Part shown: positions 7,580 through 15,921 of the stretch, one piece after another
How positions within the stretch are numbered: position 1 is the first letter of the stretch
Layout of the letters: every line of letters begins with the position of its first letter
NCBI GenBank assembly: GCA_002708925.1
Contig: PAPN01000013.1
Span: 1-35,045, forward strand
Direction: 5' to 3'
Source: Paracoccaceae bacterium
GTDB lineage: Bacteria > Pseudomonadota > Alphaproteobacteria > Rhodobacterales > Rhodobacteraceae
DNA: 35,045 nt
Translations under genes and position numbers: made by a program
The notes under the pieces: model-generated
The model's input: the letters and a program-made list of their open reading frames with translations, nothing else
The model's database searches: none
What the model was told of the DNA's origin: nothing

Positions 7580-8926
7580 TCACTGTGCGCAGACACCCGG
7601 CTGGAGACGCCTGAGCGCCTCGGCAGTGTTTCTTATTGCGCTCAGACGGTCGGGCAAAGCATAGAGCGTCAGCCCCCAGGGGACGTTTTGCGGCGTTCTG
7701 CCGAAGGGCACCGTCAGCGCGCATAATCCCAGGGGATTGGCGAAGTTGGTGTAGGTGCCATTGCGGAAATTCGGGCCCAGCGGATCTGCCTTGCACATCG
7801 CGCGGGTCACCAGCGCCCCCACGGTTGGGGTGATCAGCACATCATGCGCCTGCCAGAACGCTTGCGTGACATGGCGGGCCTCGGCGGTTTCGTAAAGCGC
7901 ACGATAGGCGTCTGCGGCGGTAAACGCGCGGCTGGCCTGAATCATCGGCCCCACCACCGGGTGACAGTCCCTGGGATGAGCATCAATGAAGGCCCCCACG
8001 GACACGTCACGCTCGGCCAGATAGGGGCCAAAGAACATCAGGTCGTTGATCGCCTGAAACGAGGCAAGGTCCGTGTCGGTGGCGCCCAGCCGATCCGTCA
8101 GCAGCGCATAGGCCTGCCGATAGAGCCCGGCGACATCCGCATCGCCGAAAGTGTCAATCCGGTCCGGCGGGGCCATCGCCACACGGGGGGCAGCCACGTC
8201 AATTCCTGCGCAAACCTGGCCCAGAGGATCCTTTGGGTCGGGGCCTTGCACGATGCGATCAATCGTCAGCGCATCTTCCAGAACGGCGCTGAATACAGTT
8301 GCCGTATCGAAACTGCGGCAGGCATATACCATTCCGTGGCGGCTCCAGGCGCCGGGGGCGGGTTTCAGCCCGTAAATACCGTTATAGCTGGCCGGCACCC
8401 GGCCCGAGCCCCCAGTATCGGTGCCAAAGGCAAAGGCCACCATCCCTGTCGAAATCGACACCCCCGCCCCCGAAGACGAGCCACCGGGAATATAATCCGG
8501 GTTGAACGGGTTGCGGGCCGTACCATAGGGCGAGCGCACACCGACCAGCCCGGTCGCGAACTGATCCATGTTGGTTTTGCCCATGCAGATCGCGCCCGCA
8601 GCCTCGACCCGCGCCACAACGGTGGCCGATTCCTCGGGGCGATAGGCATAGGCGGGACAGGCGGCGGTGGTGTCGAACCCGGCCGTGTCGATATTGTCCT
8701 TCACCGAAAACGGAATGCCATATAGCGGCAGATCCCTGGCCGCCGGATCGGCCTCAAGCGCGGCGCATTTGGCAGCCAGCACGTCGGGCGCGATGGTTGA
8801 GATCCAGACCCCCTCTTGATCGGGGTCCGGGAACCGGCGGGCGAGGTCCGGCAACACTTGCGACGGTGTTGCCGAACCTTCCGCATAGGCGCTGCGAAGC
8901 GCACCTATGGTCAGGGGACGCATCAT
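7580..8926 (-). CDS. Amidase-signature hydrolase, allophanate-hydrolase-like
   Basis: This 448-residue amidase has the Ser-cisSer-Lys machinery: Lys in GIPFSVKDNIDTAG, the Gly/Ser-rich signature PGGSSSGAGVSIS and FGTDTGGSGRVPASYNGIYG. The stretches TTAACPAYAY, KTNMDQFATGLVGVRSPYG and YACRSFDTATVFS resemble the N-terminal domain of AtzF/DUR1,2-type allophanate hydrolases. The second, C-terminal domain of those enzymes is absent, and the protein ends right after the amidase fold. Its start ATG 8926 overlaps the binding-protein stop by four bases (ATGA), so it is translationally coupled to an ABC uptake gene. It therefore probably cleaves the imported amide, urea-like or N-carboxy compound. The substrate is not identifiable. 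Confidence 0.85.
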   Translation of the reverse strand: MMRPLTIGALRSAYAEGSATPSQVLPDLARRFPDPDQEGVWISTIAPDVLAAKCAALEADPAARDLPLYGIPFSVKDNIDTAGFDTTAACPAYAYRPEESATVVARVEAAGAICMGKTNMDQFATGLVGVRSPYGTARNPFNPDYIPGGSSSGAGVSISTGMVAFAFGTDTGGSGRVPASYNGIYGLKPAPGAWSRHGMVYACRSFDTATVFSAVLEDALTIDRIVQGPDPKDPLGQVCAGIDVAAPRVAMAPPDRIDTFGDADVAGLYRQAYALLTDRLGATDTDLASFQAINDLMFFGPYLAERDVSVGAFIDAHPRDCHPVVGPMIQASRAFTAADAYRALYETAEARHVTQAFWQAHDVLITPTVGALVTRAMCKADPLGPNFRNGTYTNFANPLGLCALTVPFGRTPQNVPWGLTLYALPDRLSAIRNTAEALRRLQPGVCAQ

Positions 8927-9843
8927 TCGGCTGCGACGACGGTTTGCAGCCACGAGGCTTCAAGGAAGGTTTCAAACACCTCGCGGCTGGGCGCTTCGGG
9001 CAGGCGATCCTGGCTGACCAGGAAATCCGAAGTGGCAATCAGCGTGTCCACAAAACCACCGGCGGCCTCTTCCGTGCCGATATATTGCGCGGTCAGCTGC
9101 TTTTCGCAGGGCACCATTTCCGTGCCGCGCATCATCCGGGTGGCATCCTCCAGCGACAGTTCCAGCTCTTCGGCGATGATCGCGGCGGTTTCAGCGGGGT
9201 TGCTGATCCAGTAATCAATGCCTTCACATTCCGCGGCGATGAATTTCTCGACATAGGTTGGATATTTGTCGGCAAATTCGTTCATCACAACGCCCACATC
9301 CCAGGTGGGATAGCCGCGTTTTTCCATGATGCCCGAGGTCATGAAGATATGGCCGCCATCTTTGACCGCCTTGTCCAGATTGGGCTCCCAGAACCAGGCC
9401 GCGTCAATATCCCCGCGCGACCAGGCAACGGCAATGTCATTGGGCCGCAAATCGAGGATTTTCATGCTGGCCGGGTCAATGCCTTCATCCGCCAGGGCCT
9501 GTAGCAGCAGGTAATGCGTGGTCGAGCCAAAAGGCGCGGCGATGGTCTTACCCTCAAGATCCTTGAACGATTTGATCCCGGCATCGGTGCGCACCACCAT
9601 GGCTTCGACGAAATCCAGCATGTTCAGCACCATCGTGCCTTTGATCGGCAATCCGCGGGCCACGCCGATCGCGGTGGGCGGGTTGCCCAGACCGCCAAAA
9701 TCAATCTGATCGGCGGCAATCGCGCGCAGCATGTCTCCGCCACCGCCAACCTTGATATAGTTGATTTTCACCCCCGGCATATGTTTGGCCACCAGGCCCA
9801 GGTTCTTAGTCACCAGCTGGGCGTTCACCAGGTTCAGATATTC
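8923..9843 (-). pseudogene. ABC-type taurine/nitrate-like substrate-binding protein, 5' end lost
   Basis: The readable protein matches the TauA/SsuA/NrtA binding-protein family: INYIKVGGGGDMLRAIAADQ, DFGGLGNPPTAIGVARG, LEGKTIAAPFGSTTHYLLLQ and AWFWEPNLDKAVKDGG. Such proteins are periplasmic and open with a signal peptide and a first beta-strand. Here the frame can be followed back only to EYLNLVNAQL (about 9843). It then reads through about five nonsense codons to TGA. The only possible start is GTG 9828, which gives no export signal. The rest of the gene is intact (about 300 residues). The missing 5' end coincides with the missing 5' end of the opposite-strand LysR gene, which points to one deletion. 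No ATPase or permease gene is nearby. Confidence 0.82.
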
Positions 9844-10697
9844 GGCAGGCAGCGGAAGTACTATCCATCACCCCTTCGGCGCTGAATCGCCGTGTCATCG
9901 CCCTGGAAGAGGAACTGGGCGTTCCGATCTTCGAACGACTCGGGCGGGGGGTGCGGCTCAGCACCGCCGGAGAGCTGCTGGTGGATCTGATGCGCAAACA
10001 CCTGGCCGAAACGGCGACGATGAAATCACGCATCGCGGATCTGTCCGGTTTGCGGCGCGGGCATATCTCGGTGGCGTGCAGCCAGGCCGTGCTGCCCCAC
10101 TTTCTGCCCGAACAGATCGAGCAATATCAGACCGAATTTCCCCAGGTTACCTTTAGCGTCACAAACAAGGACGGGGCCGAGGCCGCCGCGGCCTTGCTGA
10201 ACTACAGCGTCGATCTGGCGATCGTGTTTGAATCCCTCAAACACTCGGAATTTCAGACCCTGTTTGCCGTGCCCCAGCCGATCTATGCGTTCATGTCCGA
10301 TGATCATCCATTGGCGCGCAAACCTACCCTGAAGTTCAGCGACTGTCTGGACTATCCGCTGGCGCTGCCCAGCAATCGCTACGCCGTGCGCAAGGCGATT
10401 CAGATTATGGCGGATCGGGGGAATACTTCGCTCAGCCCCGCGATTGAGGCCGACAGCTATGTCCTGTTACAGGCCTATGTTTCCAAAACCAATGCAATCG
10501 GATTTGAGCTACAGATCGGCCTGCCTTCGGAATTCGACGCCGCGCTTGTTGCCCGCCCGCTAGAGCAGCCCCGCCTTGCGCCCGGATTGCTGTATATCGT
10601 TCAGCGTAAGGATCGCACCTTGCCCGTTGCCGCCGCCCGTTTCGCGCAACAAATGACCGAAGCCCTGGCCAGCAGATATGACCCCGATCAGCGCTGA
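9843..10697 (+). pseudogene. LysR-family regulator, N-terminus lost
   Basis: From about 9843 the frame reads RQAAEVLSITPSALNRRVI and then ALEEELGVPIFERLGRGVRL, the recognition half of a LysR helix-turn-helix. It continues into a complete effector-binding domain (GHISVACSQAVLPHFLPEQI, then VDLAIVF, DDHPLARKPTL and GFELQIGLPSEF) and ends at TGA 10697. The roughly 18-20 residues that normally begin a LysR protein, and any start codon in frame before GTG 9951, are missing. Translation from 9951 would lack most of the DNA-binding domain. The gene must once have been divergent from the binding-protein operon it now abuts, which is the usual arrangement for a LysR regulator and its target. Its stop is back to back with the YeiH stop. 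Confidence 0.85.
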
Positions 10698-11705
10698 TCA
10701 GGCCGGGATCGCAACAGCAACAGCCAGAACCGCCAGGCTGATCAGCACAAGCGTCAGCACCGCCATCAATCCGAAAACCGGCCCCCCGCCCGAGGCAATC
10801 AGCCTGGGCGAAGACGAAATCCCCAGCGCCGCGACAGACATCGCCAGCAGGCTAGAGGATACGGTTTCGGCGCCGCTCAGCAGCGGCGCGGGCAAAGGCA
10901 GCAATAGACGCAGCCCAACGCAGGCCGCAAAAGCCCAGACAAACCACGGCATCTGCACGCCTTTGGCGCTTCGCCCATTGCCCGCCGCGACCAGCAACAA
11001 CAAAACAGGCAGGAAAGAGACCCGGATCAGCTTGACCAGCGTCGCGGTGTCGCCTGCCTCGGTCGAGACCGAATACCCCGCCCCCACCACTTGTGCCACG
11101 TCATGGATCGAAGCGCCCAGCACCACGCCGGTCTGAAAATCCGAAAACCCAAGCTGGGCAAGAACCACCGGATAAAGCACCATCGCAATGGTAGACAGAA
11201 CCGTCGCCCCGGTGATCACCGTCACGGTATGTTGGGTTTTCGTTTTTTCGCCCATGGTGACGGCGGTCAGGGCCAGAGCCGCCGAGGCCCCGCAGATCGC
11301 CACCGCGCCGGTCGCGATCAGACTGCCCGCGCGGCCCAGCCCAAAGATACGGCCCAGCCCCCACCCCAGCACAAGTACCGTGACAAGACAGCCAAGCGTG
11401 ATACCCAGAATAACCGGGCCCAGCGCGATCAGCGGCTCAAGCGCGATGCGCAGCCCCAATAAGGCCACCCCAACCTTCAGACCCGTTTTCGCAACCGTGT
11501 CGATCCCCAGACGCAGCCGCGTGTTTTCGTAAAGAAACGCCAAGGACAGCCCGAACAGCAACGCCATCAACATACGCGGAGCGCCATAGCGATCCGCCAC
11601 AAAGGCCGCGGCCAGCGTCACCATCACCGAAATGACGACACCGGGTGCCAGCTCTTGCAGATGATCCTTCAACGTGACGACGGATTTGGGATCGGCGTGG
11701 GACAT
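10698..11705 (-). CDS. yeiH: YeiH/UPF0324 family membrane transporter
   Basis: This is a 335-residue protein with about ten membrane spans. It has the UPF0324 hallmarks: LGIDTVAKTGLKVGVALLGLR, TGAVAICGASAALALTAV, GASIHDVAQVVGAG and VKLIRVSFLPVLLLL. Family members are annotated as putative sulfate exporters, on weak functional evidence. ATG 11705 overlaps the Crp/Fnr stop by one base (TGATG), so translation is coupled. It is the last gene of a five-gene overlapping minus-strand operon. The next stop codon on the other strand (LysR) touches it with no gap. Placement near a sox cluster would fit sulfate or sulfite export, but this is inference. Confidence 0.88.
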   Translation of the reverse strand: MSHADPKSVVTLKDHLQELAPGVVISVMVTLAAAFVADRYGAPRMLMALLFGLSLAFLYENTRLRLGIDTVAKTGLKVGVALLGLRIALEPLIALGPVILGITLGCLVTVLVLGWGLGRIFGLGRAGSLIATGAVAICGASAALALTAVTMGEKTKTQHTVTVITGATVLSTIAMVLYPVVLAQLGFSDFQTGVVLGASIHDVAQVVGAGYSVSTEAGDTATLVKLIRVSFLPVLLLLVAAGNGRSAKGVQMPWFVWAFAACVGLRLLLPLPAPLLSGAETVSSSLLAMSVAALGISSSPRLIASGGGPVFGLMAVLTLVLISLAVLAVAVAIPA

Positions 11706-12430
11706 CACTCTTCCAGCTGTTCCAGATCGTGGATGATGATCTCCGTGCGGGTGATCTCAACCACGCCCGCCGTTCTGAGCTTGTCCAGAGATTGAGTCAC
11801 CCATTGCCGCGTGGCCCCGACGATTGCGGCGATCTGCTCATAGGTCACGGTGCGTTCAACCACGATGGTGTCGCCCTCGGGACGGCCCCTGGTATTGGCC
11901 AGGATCACCAGCAACTGGCTCAGACGTTCTGACACCGACCGCGTGCCCAGCATCTGAATCAATGCCGAATAGCTTTTGCCCTTAGCGATCAGGCCTTCGA
12001 TGACGCCCACCGCCACGTCAGGCACCTCGCGCACCAGTTTAAGCAGGCTGGTGCCCGACAGGAACAACAGCTCGCACGGTTCCAGCGCATCGGCCGACCA
12101 CATATGCCGCCCGCGTGCAAATACCTCGGGGCCGCCAACGAAATGGCCGGCGCTCCAATACGCCAGGGTGATCTCACGCCCCGACGGACCGGCGTAATAG
12201 GTCCGCACCCGGCCGCGTTCGATGATCCACACGCCGGTATGCGGGGCCCCCTGATGAAAGATCCCCTCGCCTTTTTCAAAGCGACAGCGCGATCCAAGGC
12301 TGCGCACCCGTTTCTGATCATCGCCGGACAGGCCCGTCAGGAACCCGGCGCCTTCGTTCAATTCGGCGAAATATTCCGACAGAAAGATCGCGCTCAGCTG
12401 ATTTGATTGGGGGTCAGTTCGTTTATTCAT
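11705..12430 (-). CDS. Crp/Fnr-family transcriptional regulator
   Basis: This 241-residue regulator has an N-terminal cyclic-nucleotide-binding-like beta barrel (FEKGEGIFHQGAPHTGVWII, REITLAYWSAGHFVGGPEVF), a dimerisation helix and a C-terminal winged helix (TVTYEQIAAIVGATRQWVTQ, SLDKLRTAGVVEI). There is no N-terminal cysteine cluster for an Fe-S centre, so it is not an oxygen-sensing FNR. The barrel lacks an obvious cAMP phosphate-binding Arg-Ser pair, so the ligand is unknown. ATG 12430 overlaps the cytochrome gene stop by four bases. It probably controls its own operon or a partner respiratory operon. Confidence 0.9.
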   Translation of the reverse strand: MNKRTDPQSNQLSAIFLSEYFAELNEGAGFLTGLSGDDQKRVRSLGSRCRFEKGEGIFHQGAPHTGVWIIERGRVRTYYAGPSGREITLAYWSAGHFVGGPEVFARGRHMWSADALEPCELLFLSGTSLLKLVREVPDVAVGVIEGLIAKGKSYSALIQMLGTRSVSERLSQLLVILANTRGRPEGDTIVVERTVTYEQIAAIVGATRQWVTQSLDKLRTAGVVEITRTEIIIHDLEQLEE

Positions 12431-13017
12431 GGGCGGGGTTGCGCCGCAAGATAGCGGGCGATGGCCTCTATTTCAGTGTCTTGCGCGGGCATCATGCTGC
12501 CAGGAGGCACACAGGCTGCATGGGTTTTTCGCCGTCCATCCCGGAAATCTTTCATCTGTTTGGCCAGATAGCCCGCATGTTGGGCGGTCAGATGCGGCAC
12601 CCCCAGAAAGGCGGCCCTGGCACCGTGACAGGCCCCGCAGCCAAGCTGCGTGAACAGGGTCTCTCCGGCGGCATCCCCATGTCCCGAGGGCGCTGGGGGC
12701 TCTTGGCCAGCGAACCACGCAACCACCACGGGGATATGTTCAGGGGACAGCTCGGTCACGATCTGGGCCATTTGACCGCCGTCGTTATGACGCTCTCCGG
12801 CCAGAAAAGCGCGGATCTGCATGTCCAGATAGGTTGGATCCTGCCCGCCCAGATTGGGGAATCTGGCAGTGGCGGACACCCCAGACAAGCCATGGCACAG
12901 CGCACAGATTTCATAGGGCGGATAGGCCTCGGCATCGAAATCGGCCCAGACAGGCATCGCGGGCACGACAGCCATGGCGCTAAGCGCCAGTATGGAACAA
13001 AGCTGCCTAAGACCCAT
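12427..13017 (-). CDS. Diheme cytochrome c (c4-like)
   Basis: This is a 196-residue periplasmic electron carrier made of two class I cytochrome c halves. It has a signal peptide (MGLRQLCSILALSAMAVVPAMPVWA), haem motifs CALCH near residue 38 and CGACH near residue 127, and matching downstream segments (ARFPNLGGQDPTYLDMQIRA and FLGVPHLTAQHAGYLAKQMK) as in c4-type proteins. A Met in PGSMMPAQD may ligate the second haem. The start overlaps the end of the PCuAC gene by 11 bases. The company of SCO and PCuAC copper chaperones suggests it delivers electrons to a copper-containing oxidase or reductase encoded elsewhere. Confidence 0.9.
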   Translation of the reverse strand: MGLRQLCSILALSAMAVVPAMPVWADFDAEAYPPYEICALCHGLSGVSATARFPNLGGQDPTYLDMQIRAFLAGERHNDGGQMAQIVTELSPEHIPVVVAWFAGQEPPAPSGHGDAAGETLFTQLGCGACHGARAAFLGVPHLTAQHAGYLAKQMKDFRDGRRKTHAACVPPGSMMPAQDTEIEAIARYLAAQPRP

Positions 13018-13435
13018 GCCGGTGCAGCCGCATGACTTTGGCTATGACGGGCTGAACCGCGCCATTGGCGAATTGCAGCGACAGGGCGACGGTATCGCCC
13101 TCGGCCAGCGCGGCCTTGGGGTGCATCAGCATGATGTGCAGCCCACCATAAGCAAAGGTGACGGTCTGGCCCGGCGCGATCTCGATCAGATCGACGCTGC
13201 TCATGGTGGCGATCCCGTCTTGCTCGGCGGTTTGGTGGATATGGGCCATGGCATAATCGGGGGACGAAACCCCAACCAATTGCCGCAGGCTGTCGCCGGT
13301 ATTGGAGATCTGCATAAAGGCCGCATGGGCCATCACCCCCGGCGGGGCCAGCGGCACCACGGGGGCCTCAATGGTCAGATCTGCGGCGCAGGCAAGCCCC
13401 GGCAGGCATATCAGTGCCAGCAACACGCGTTTCAT
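13007..13435 (-). CDS. PCuAC periplasmic copper chaperone
   Basis: PCuAC proteins bind Cu(I) in the periplasm and pass it, with SCO, to the CuA or CuB site of cytochrome oxidases. The 142-residue product has a signal peptide (MKRVLLALICLPGLACA). The copper-binding set is visible: MAHAAFMQISN, MAHIHQ, DGIATM and the closing GGLHIMLMHPK (His and two Met). Length is typical. The start ATG 13435 overlaps the SCO stop by four bases and its own stop overlaps the cytochrome start. The gene is intact, but its upstream partner is broken. Confidence 0.92.
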   Translation of the reverse strand: MKRVLLALICLPGLACAADLTIEAPVVPLAPPGVMAHAAFMQISNTGDSLRQLVGVSSPDYAMAHIHQTAEQDGIATMSSVDLIEIAPGQTVTFAYGGLHIMLMHPKAALAEGDTVALSLQFANGAVQPVIAKVMRLHRHGS

Positions 13436-13763
13436 TGCGACAGCCCCCTGCGATAGGAAATCTGAAGACGCGCCAGAAACTCGGCCGTCAGGCCAGGGTC
13501 AAAGGGCGGTTGCAACTTGGCCCGCAGGGTGCCGTCGGGCGCGATGACCGACACGGCCGAGCTGTGCTGGACCTCGTAATACCCGGACGCGTCGGGGGGC
13601 ATCAGGCGATAGAAACTGTCCGTGGCCTCAACCATCGCATCAATCTGATCGCGGGTGCCGGTGAAGCTGCGAAAATCGGGATGAAAGAACTTGGCATAGT
13701 CGCTGACGCTATCCGCATCGCGATCGGGATCGACCGAGATGAACACCACCTTGGGCACATTGT
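13432..13763 (-). pseudogene. SCO1/SenC copper-delivery protein, 3' half only
   Basis: The remaining 110 or so residues are a typical SCO C-terminal half: VPKVVFISVDPDRDADSV, FHPDFRSFTGTRDQIDAMV, YEVQHSSAVSVIAPDG. The His in VQHSS is the third copper ligand of the family. The N-terminal half, with the membrane anchor and the CxxxC copper site, is absent. Going upstream the SCO frame holds only to about 13763, where the text changes abruptly into a phage tape-measure gene on the same strand but in another frame. The fragment therefore lacks its start and promoter. Fused translation from the phage start runs out of frame and stops at 13602. Confidence 0.88.
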
Positions 13764-14621
13764 CAGGGCGATCATGCCGACGCTCTGGAATCCCATCTGC
13801 GAAGTAATGAGGACGTCGCTAAGCTGGTGCCCAACCATGATACCCTGCTGCGTGGTCGCGGCGTTGCGCTGCATGGCAGCGGTGTGCTGGTCTACCGCCG
13901 CTGACGCGGCTCCCAACTGTGCCGCTGCACGGGCGCGGGCCTGTTCGGCAACCTGCGCCGAAATCGCGCCTTCGCGCTCTGCAAAGCTGATCTCTTCAAG
14001 CGCGGATTCATACTGCTTGGAAGCTGCATAGAGCGGATTGTACTTGGCCCGCAGGCGTTCCAGCGTCTCGCCCTGCGCCGCAGCGGCGCGGGCGGAATCT
14101 GCCATTTCCCGCGCAAGCTGGGCCTGTTCTCCGCGCGCGTATTCGGCGGCGACGGTGGTCTGCAGAAGTGAGCTGCGGAGGTCATCAAACTGGGACTTGG
14201 CGGCGCGCACGTCCAGCGTTGACGTGGCATTGGTCAGGGACATGCGCATGCGCTGCAGGGCGGCTTCAAGCTGTGCGATGCCGCTGGTGTTCCCAAGGTC
14301 GCCCATGCGGAGCGCAAGACGCTGTGCCGCCTGTTCAGACGTGCGCAGGGCAGAGGCGGATGCGAGGGCCGTGCGCTGGATATTTGCTGCGGCCTTGTCG
14401 GTCGAGGTGGTGAGCTTGTCCGTTTCGTTGCGTGCCCGCGTCAGCGGCGTCACGTCAATTTCAGGCTTGATGCTGCGGAGCTTGGTGAACGCCCCGGTGG
14501 CGTCCTTGTCGAGGTCCCGGACCGCCGCCTTGACGGCCTTGATTGCGGACGTGAACTGCCGCGCGCCGGACTGGGCTGCGCCTGCGTCGATCTTCAAACG
14601 CAATTCGTGCGTTTCTGCCAT
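13764..14621 (-). pseudogene. Phage tail tape-measure protein, N-terminal fragment
   Basis: The 286 codons from ATG 14621 (after AGGTAATAAAA) give a long alanine-rich coiled-coil protein beginning MAETHELRLKIDAGAAQSGA. It contains RGEQAQLAREMADSARAA and AEREGAISAQVAEQARARAA, and it breaks off after QQGIMVGHQLSDVLITSQMG and FQSVGMIAL. That final segment is a conserved entry into the tape-measure core of lambda/TP901-like tails. The rest, usually hundreds of residues, is missing. The next bases belong to the SCO gene. This marks the left edge of the prophage remnant as a deletion endpoint, not an attachment site. Confidence 0.82.
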
Positions 14622-14665
14622 TTTTATTACCTGCCTGTTGTTGGATTGCCCTGCCTGCGCGGTGG

Positions 14666-14700
14666 AAAAGTGGCGGACCGGGACAGGAAACCGGCCCGCC
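14666..14700 (-). terminator. Hairpin terminator upstream of the tape-measure fragment
   Basis: GGCGGACCGG at 14672-14681 pairs with CCGGCCCGCC at 14691-14700 (one G-U pair in the minus-strand RNA). It is followed on the minus strand by ACTTTTCC. It would end transcripts arriving from an upstream phage gene just before the tape-measure gene at 14621. Confidence 0.6.
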
Positions 14701-15229
14701 AAAGTGATGCGCGATCTAGGAGAAGATGCTCGCGCGACCGCTGCGCTACAGCGGTCTGACTGTGCCCCCATTTTACCACAAGAGCGGTGACGGACCTAGC
14801 AAACGGCCCGGATCGGGTCAGGCTGCGGCTGCAACTATAATCCGGTTTTCACAGAAATTTTTTTGCGGCCAATCGCGAAACGCGATAGGGGTCTTGATCT
14901 GCGCCGTGGGTCCCTCCGCTTTGCGGATCGACGCACCTCTTCGGAGTGTCTTCGAAGCCGCAGGCGGTCCTTTGCAGTGTGAAATCTTACACCGGGCAAA
15001 CGATTGGCGATGCGCAACAAAACCGGGGAAAACGGTGCCGACTGCAGCAGAAGTACATAATGTGGTTACACAGGTGCTGACAGCACCTGCGCCGGATTTG
15101 GGGGTATTGGGATACCCCTCAAGGGACCCTATAAAATTAAATAAAAACAATGACTTATCTGCATTTAGGGTCTTGCCCGCTAACGCGGGCTTTACCGTCT
15201 CACTGGCGCGCAGGCCCGCCAATGTCCCG
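14701..15229. other. Gene-free stretch with consecutive palindromes
   Basis: No convincing gene lies here. Short open frames have skewed composition and no ribosome sites. Three inverted repeats follow each other: CAGGTGCTGACAGCACCTG at 15071-15089 (9+1+9), GGGGTATTGGGATACCCC at 15101-15118 (7+4+7) and GCCCGCTAACGCGGGC at 15175-15190 (6+4+6, followed by TTTA on the plus strand). An AT-rich block TATAAAATTAAATAAAA lies between the second and third. A further hairpin, GACCGCTG...CAGCGGTC, is at about 14736-14756. The set could be operators, or a small RNA ending at the third hairpin. Confidence 0.5.
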
Positions 15230-15910
15230 TTATGCCGCCTGAGCCAATCTAGCCTTCATTCGGGCCACCGAATTGGCGTGCCAGCGTCCGCCGCGTGCTG
15301 TCTTGATGCCGCGCTTGTTCAGCTCTTTTGCCTGTGCGCGCAGGGTGGTGAAACCCATCTTTTCGAGGTCTTCCAGCACGTCCGAGAGGTCGTTAGCGCG
15401 TGTTAGCGCGGCGTCTCGCTGAGCCTCACAGGCGGCTGTATTACCCTTTCCAGCGCGGCGCAGTGGCGCGGAGCCGTTGGGGTTACCGAATGTCTTTCCG
15501 CGCGCTTTCGCGGCCTGCATTGCGGCCTTGGTACGTTCGCTGATCATCTTGCTTTCCTGCTGTGCCAGCACAGCCATAATTCCGACCGTGAACGGGGATG
15601 CGTCGGGCATGTCGCAGGCGGTAAAATCAACGCCAGACTCTTGTAAATTAAGAAGAAAAGCGGCATTTCGGCTGAGACGGTCAAGCTTAGCGATCACCAG
15701 CTTGGCCCCCGTCACACGGGCGTGCTTGAGAGCCTTTTGCAGCTCAGGGCGGGCGTTGTTTCTGCCGGACTCAACCTCTTGGTACTCCGCCAGCGTAACC
15801 GCGTTAGTGGTGTTGGCATAGGCCGCGATAGCGGCGCGCTGAGCTTCGAGGCCAAGACCACTGCGCCCCTGTTTGTCGGTCGATACCCGGATATAGGTCA
15901 CGATTTTCAT
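15230..15910 (-). CDS. Small serine recombinase (resolvase/invertase family)
   Basis: This is a 226-residue site-specific recombinase. The catalytic domain starts YIRVSTDKQGRSGLGLEAQR with nucleophile Ser10. The conserved block LVIAKLDRLSRNAAFLLNLQ follows near residues 70-89, then FTVGIMAVLAQQESKMISER and TKAAMQAAKARGKTFGNPN. A C-terminal helix-turn-helix-like region, TLRAQAKELNKRGIKTARGG, ends with RWHANSVARMKARL. AGGAGGCGGAAAGC precedes ATG 15910. It lacks the long C-terminal extension of large serine integrases, so resolution or inversion is more likely than integration. An inverted repeat directly upstream may be its own control or crossover site. Confidence 0.9.
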   Translation of the reverse strand: MKIVTYIRVSTDKQGRSGLGLEAQRAAIAAYANTTNAVTLAEYQEVESGRNNARPELQKALKHARVTGAKLVIAKLDRLSRNAAFLLNLQESGVDFTACDMPDASPFTVGIMAVLAQQESKMISERTKAAMQAAKARGKTFGNPNGSAPLRRAGKGNTAACEAQRDAALTRANDLSDVLEDLEKMGFTTLRAQAKELNKRGIKTARGGRWHANSVARMKARLAQAA

Positions 15911-15921
15911 GCTTTCCGCCT

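Noticed and set aside
13602..14771. A 389-residue fused ORF from the phage fragment into SCO as a functional protein
   Set aside because: The last 50 or so residues are SCO DNA read in the wrong frame, so the fusion is an accident of the deletion.
14690..14775. tRNA-like text (GTAGCGCAGCGGTCGCG with a CTCCT-containing loop) on the minus strand
   Set aside because: The anticodon stem has only four pairs with a six-base loop, and no T-arm consensus or acceptor pairing could be built.
14818..15222. A 134-codon minus-strand frame in the phage gap
   Set aside because: No ribosome site, odd composition, and it crosses three palindromes. Not supported as a gene.
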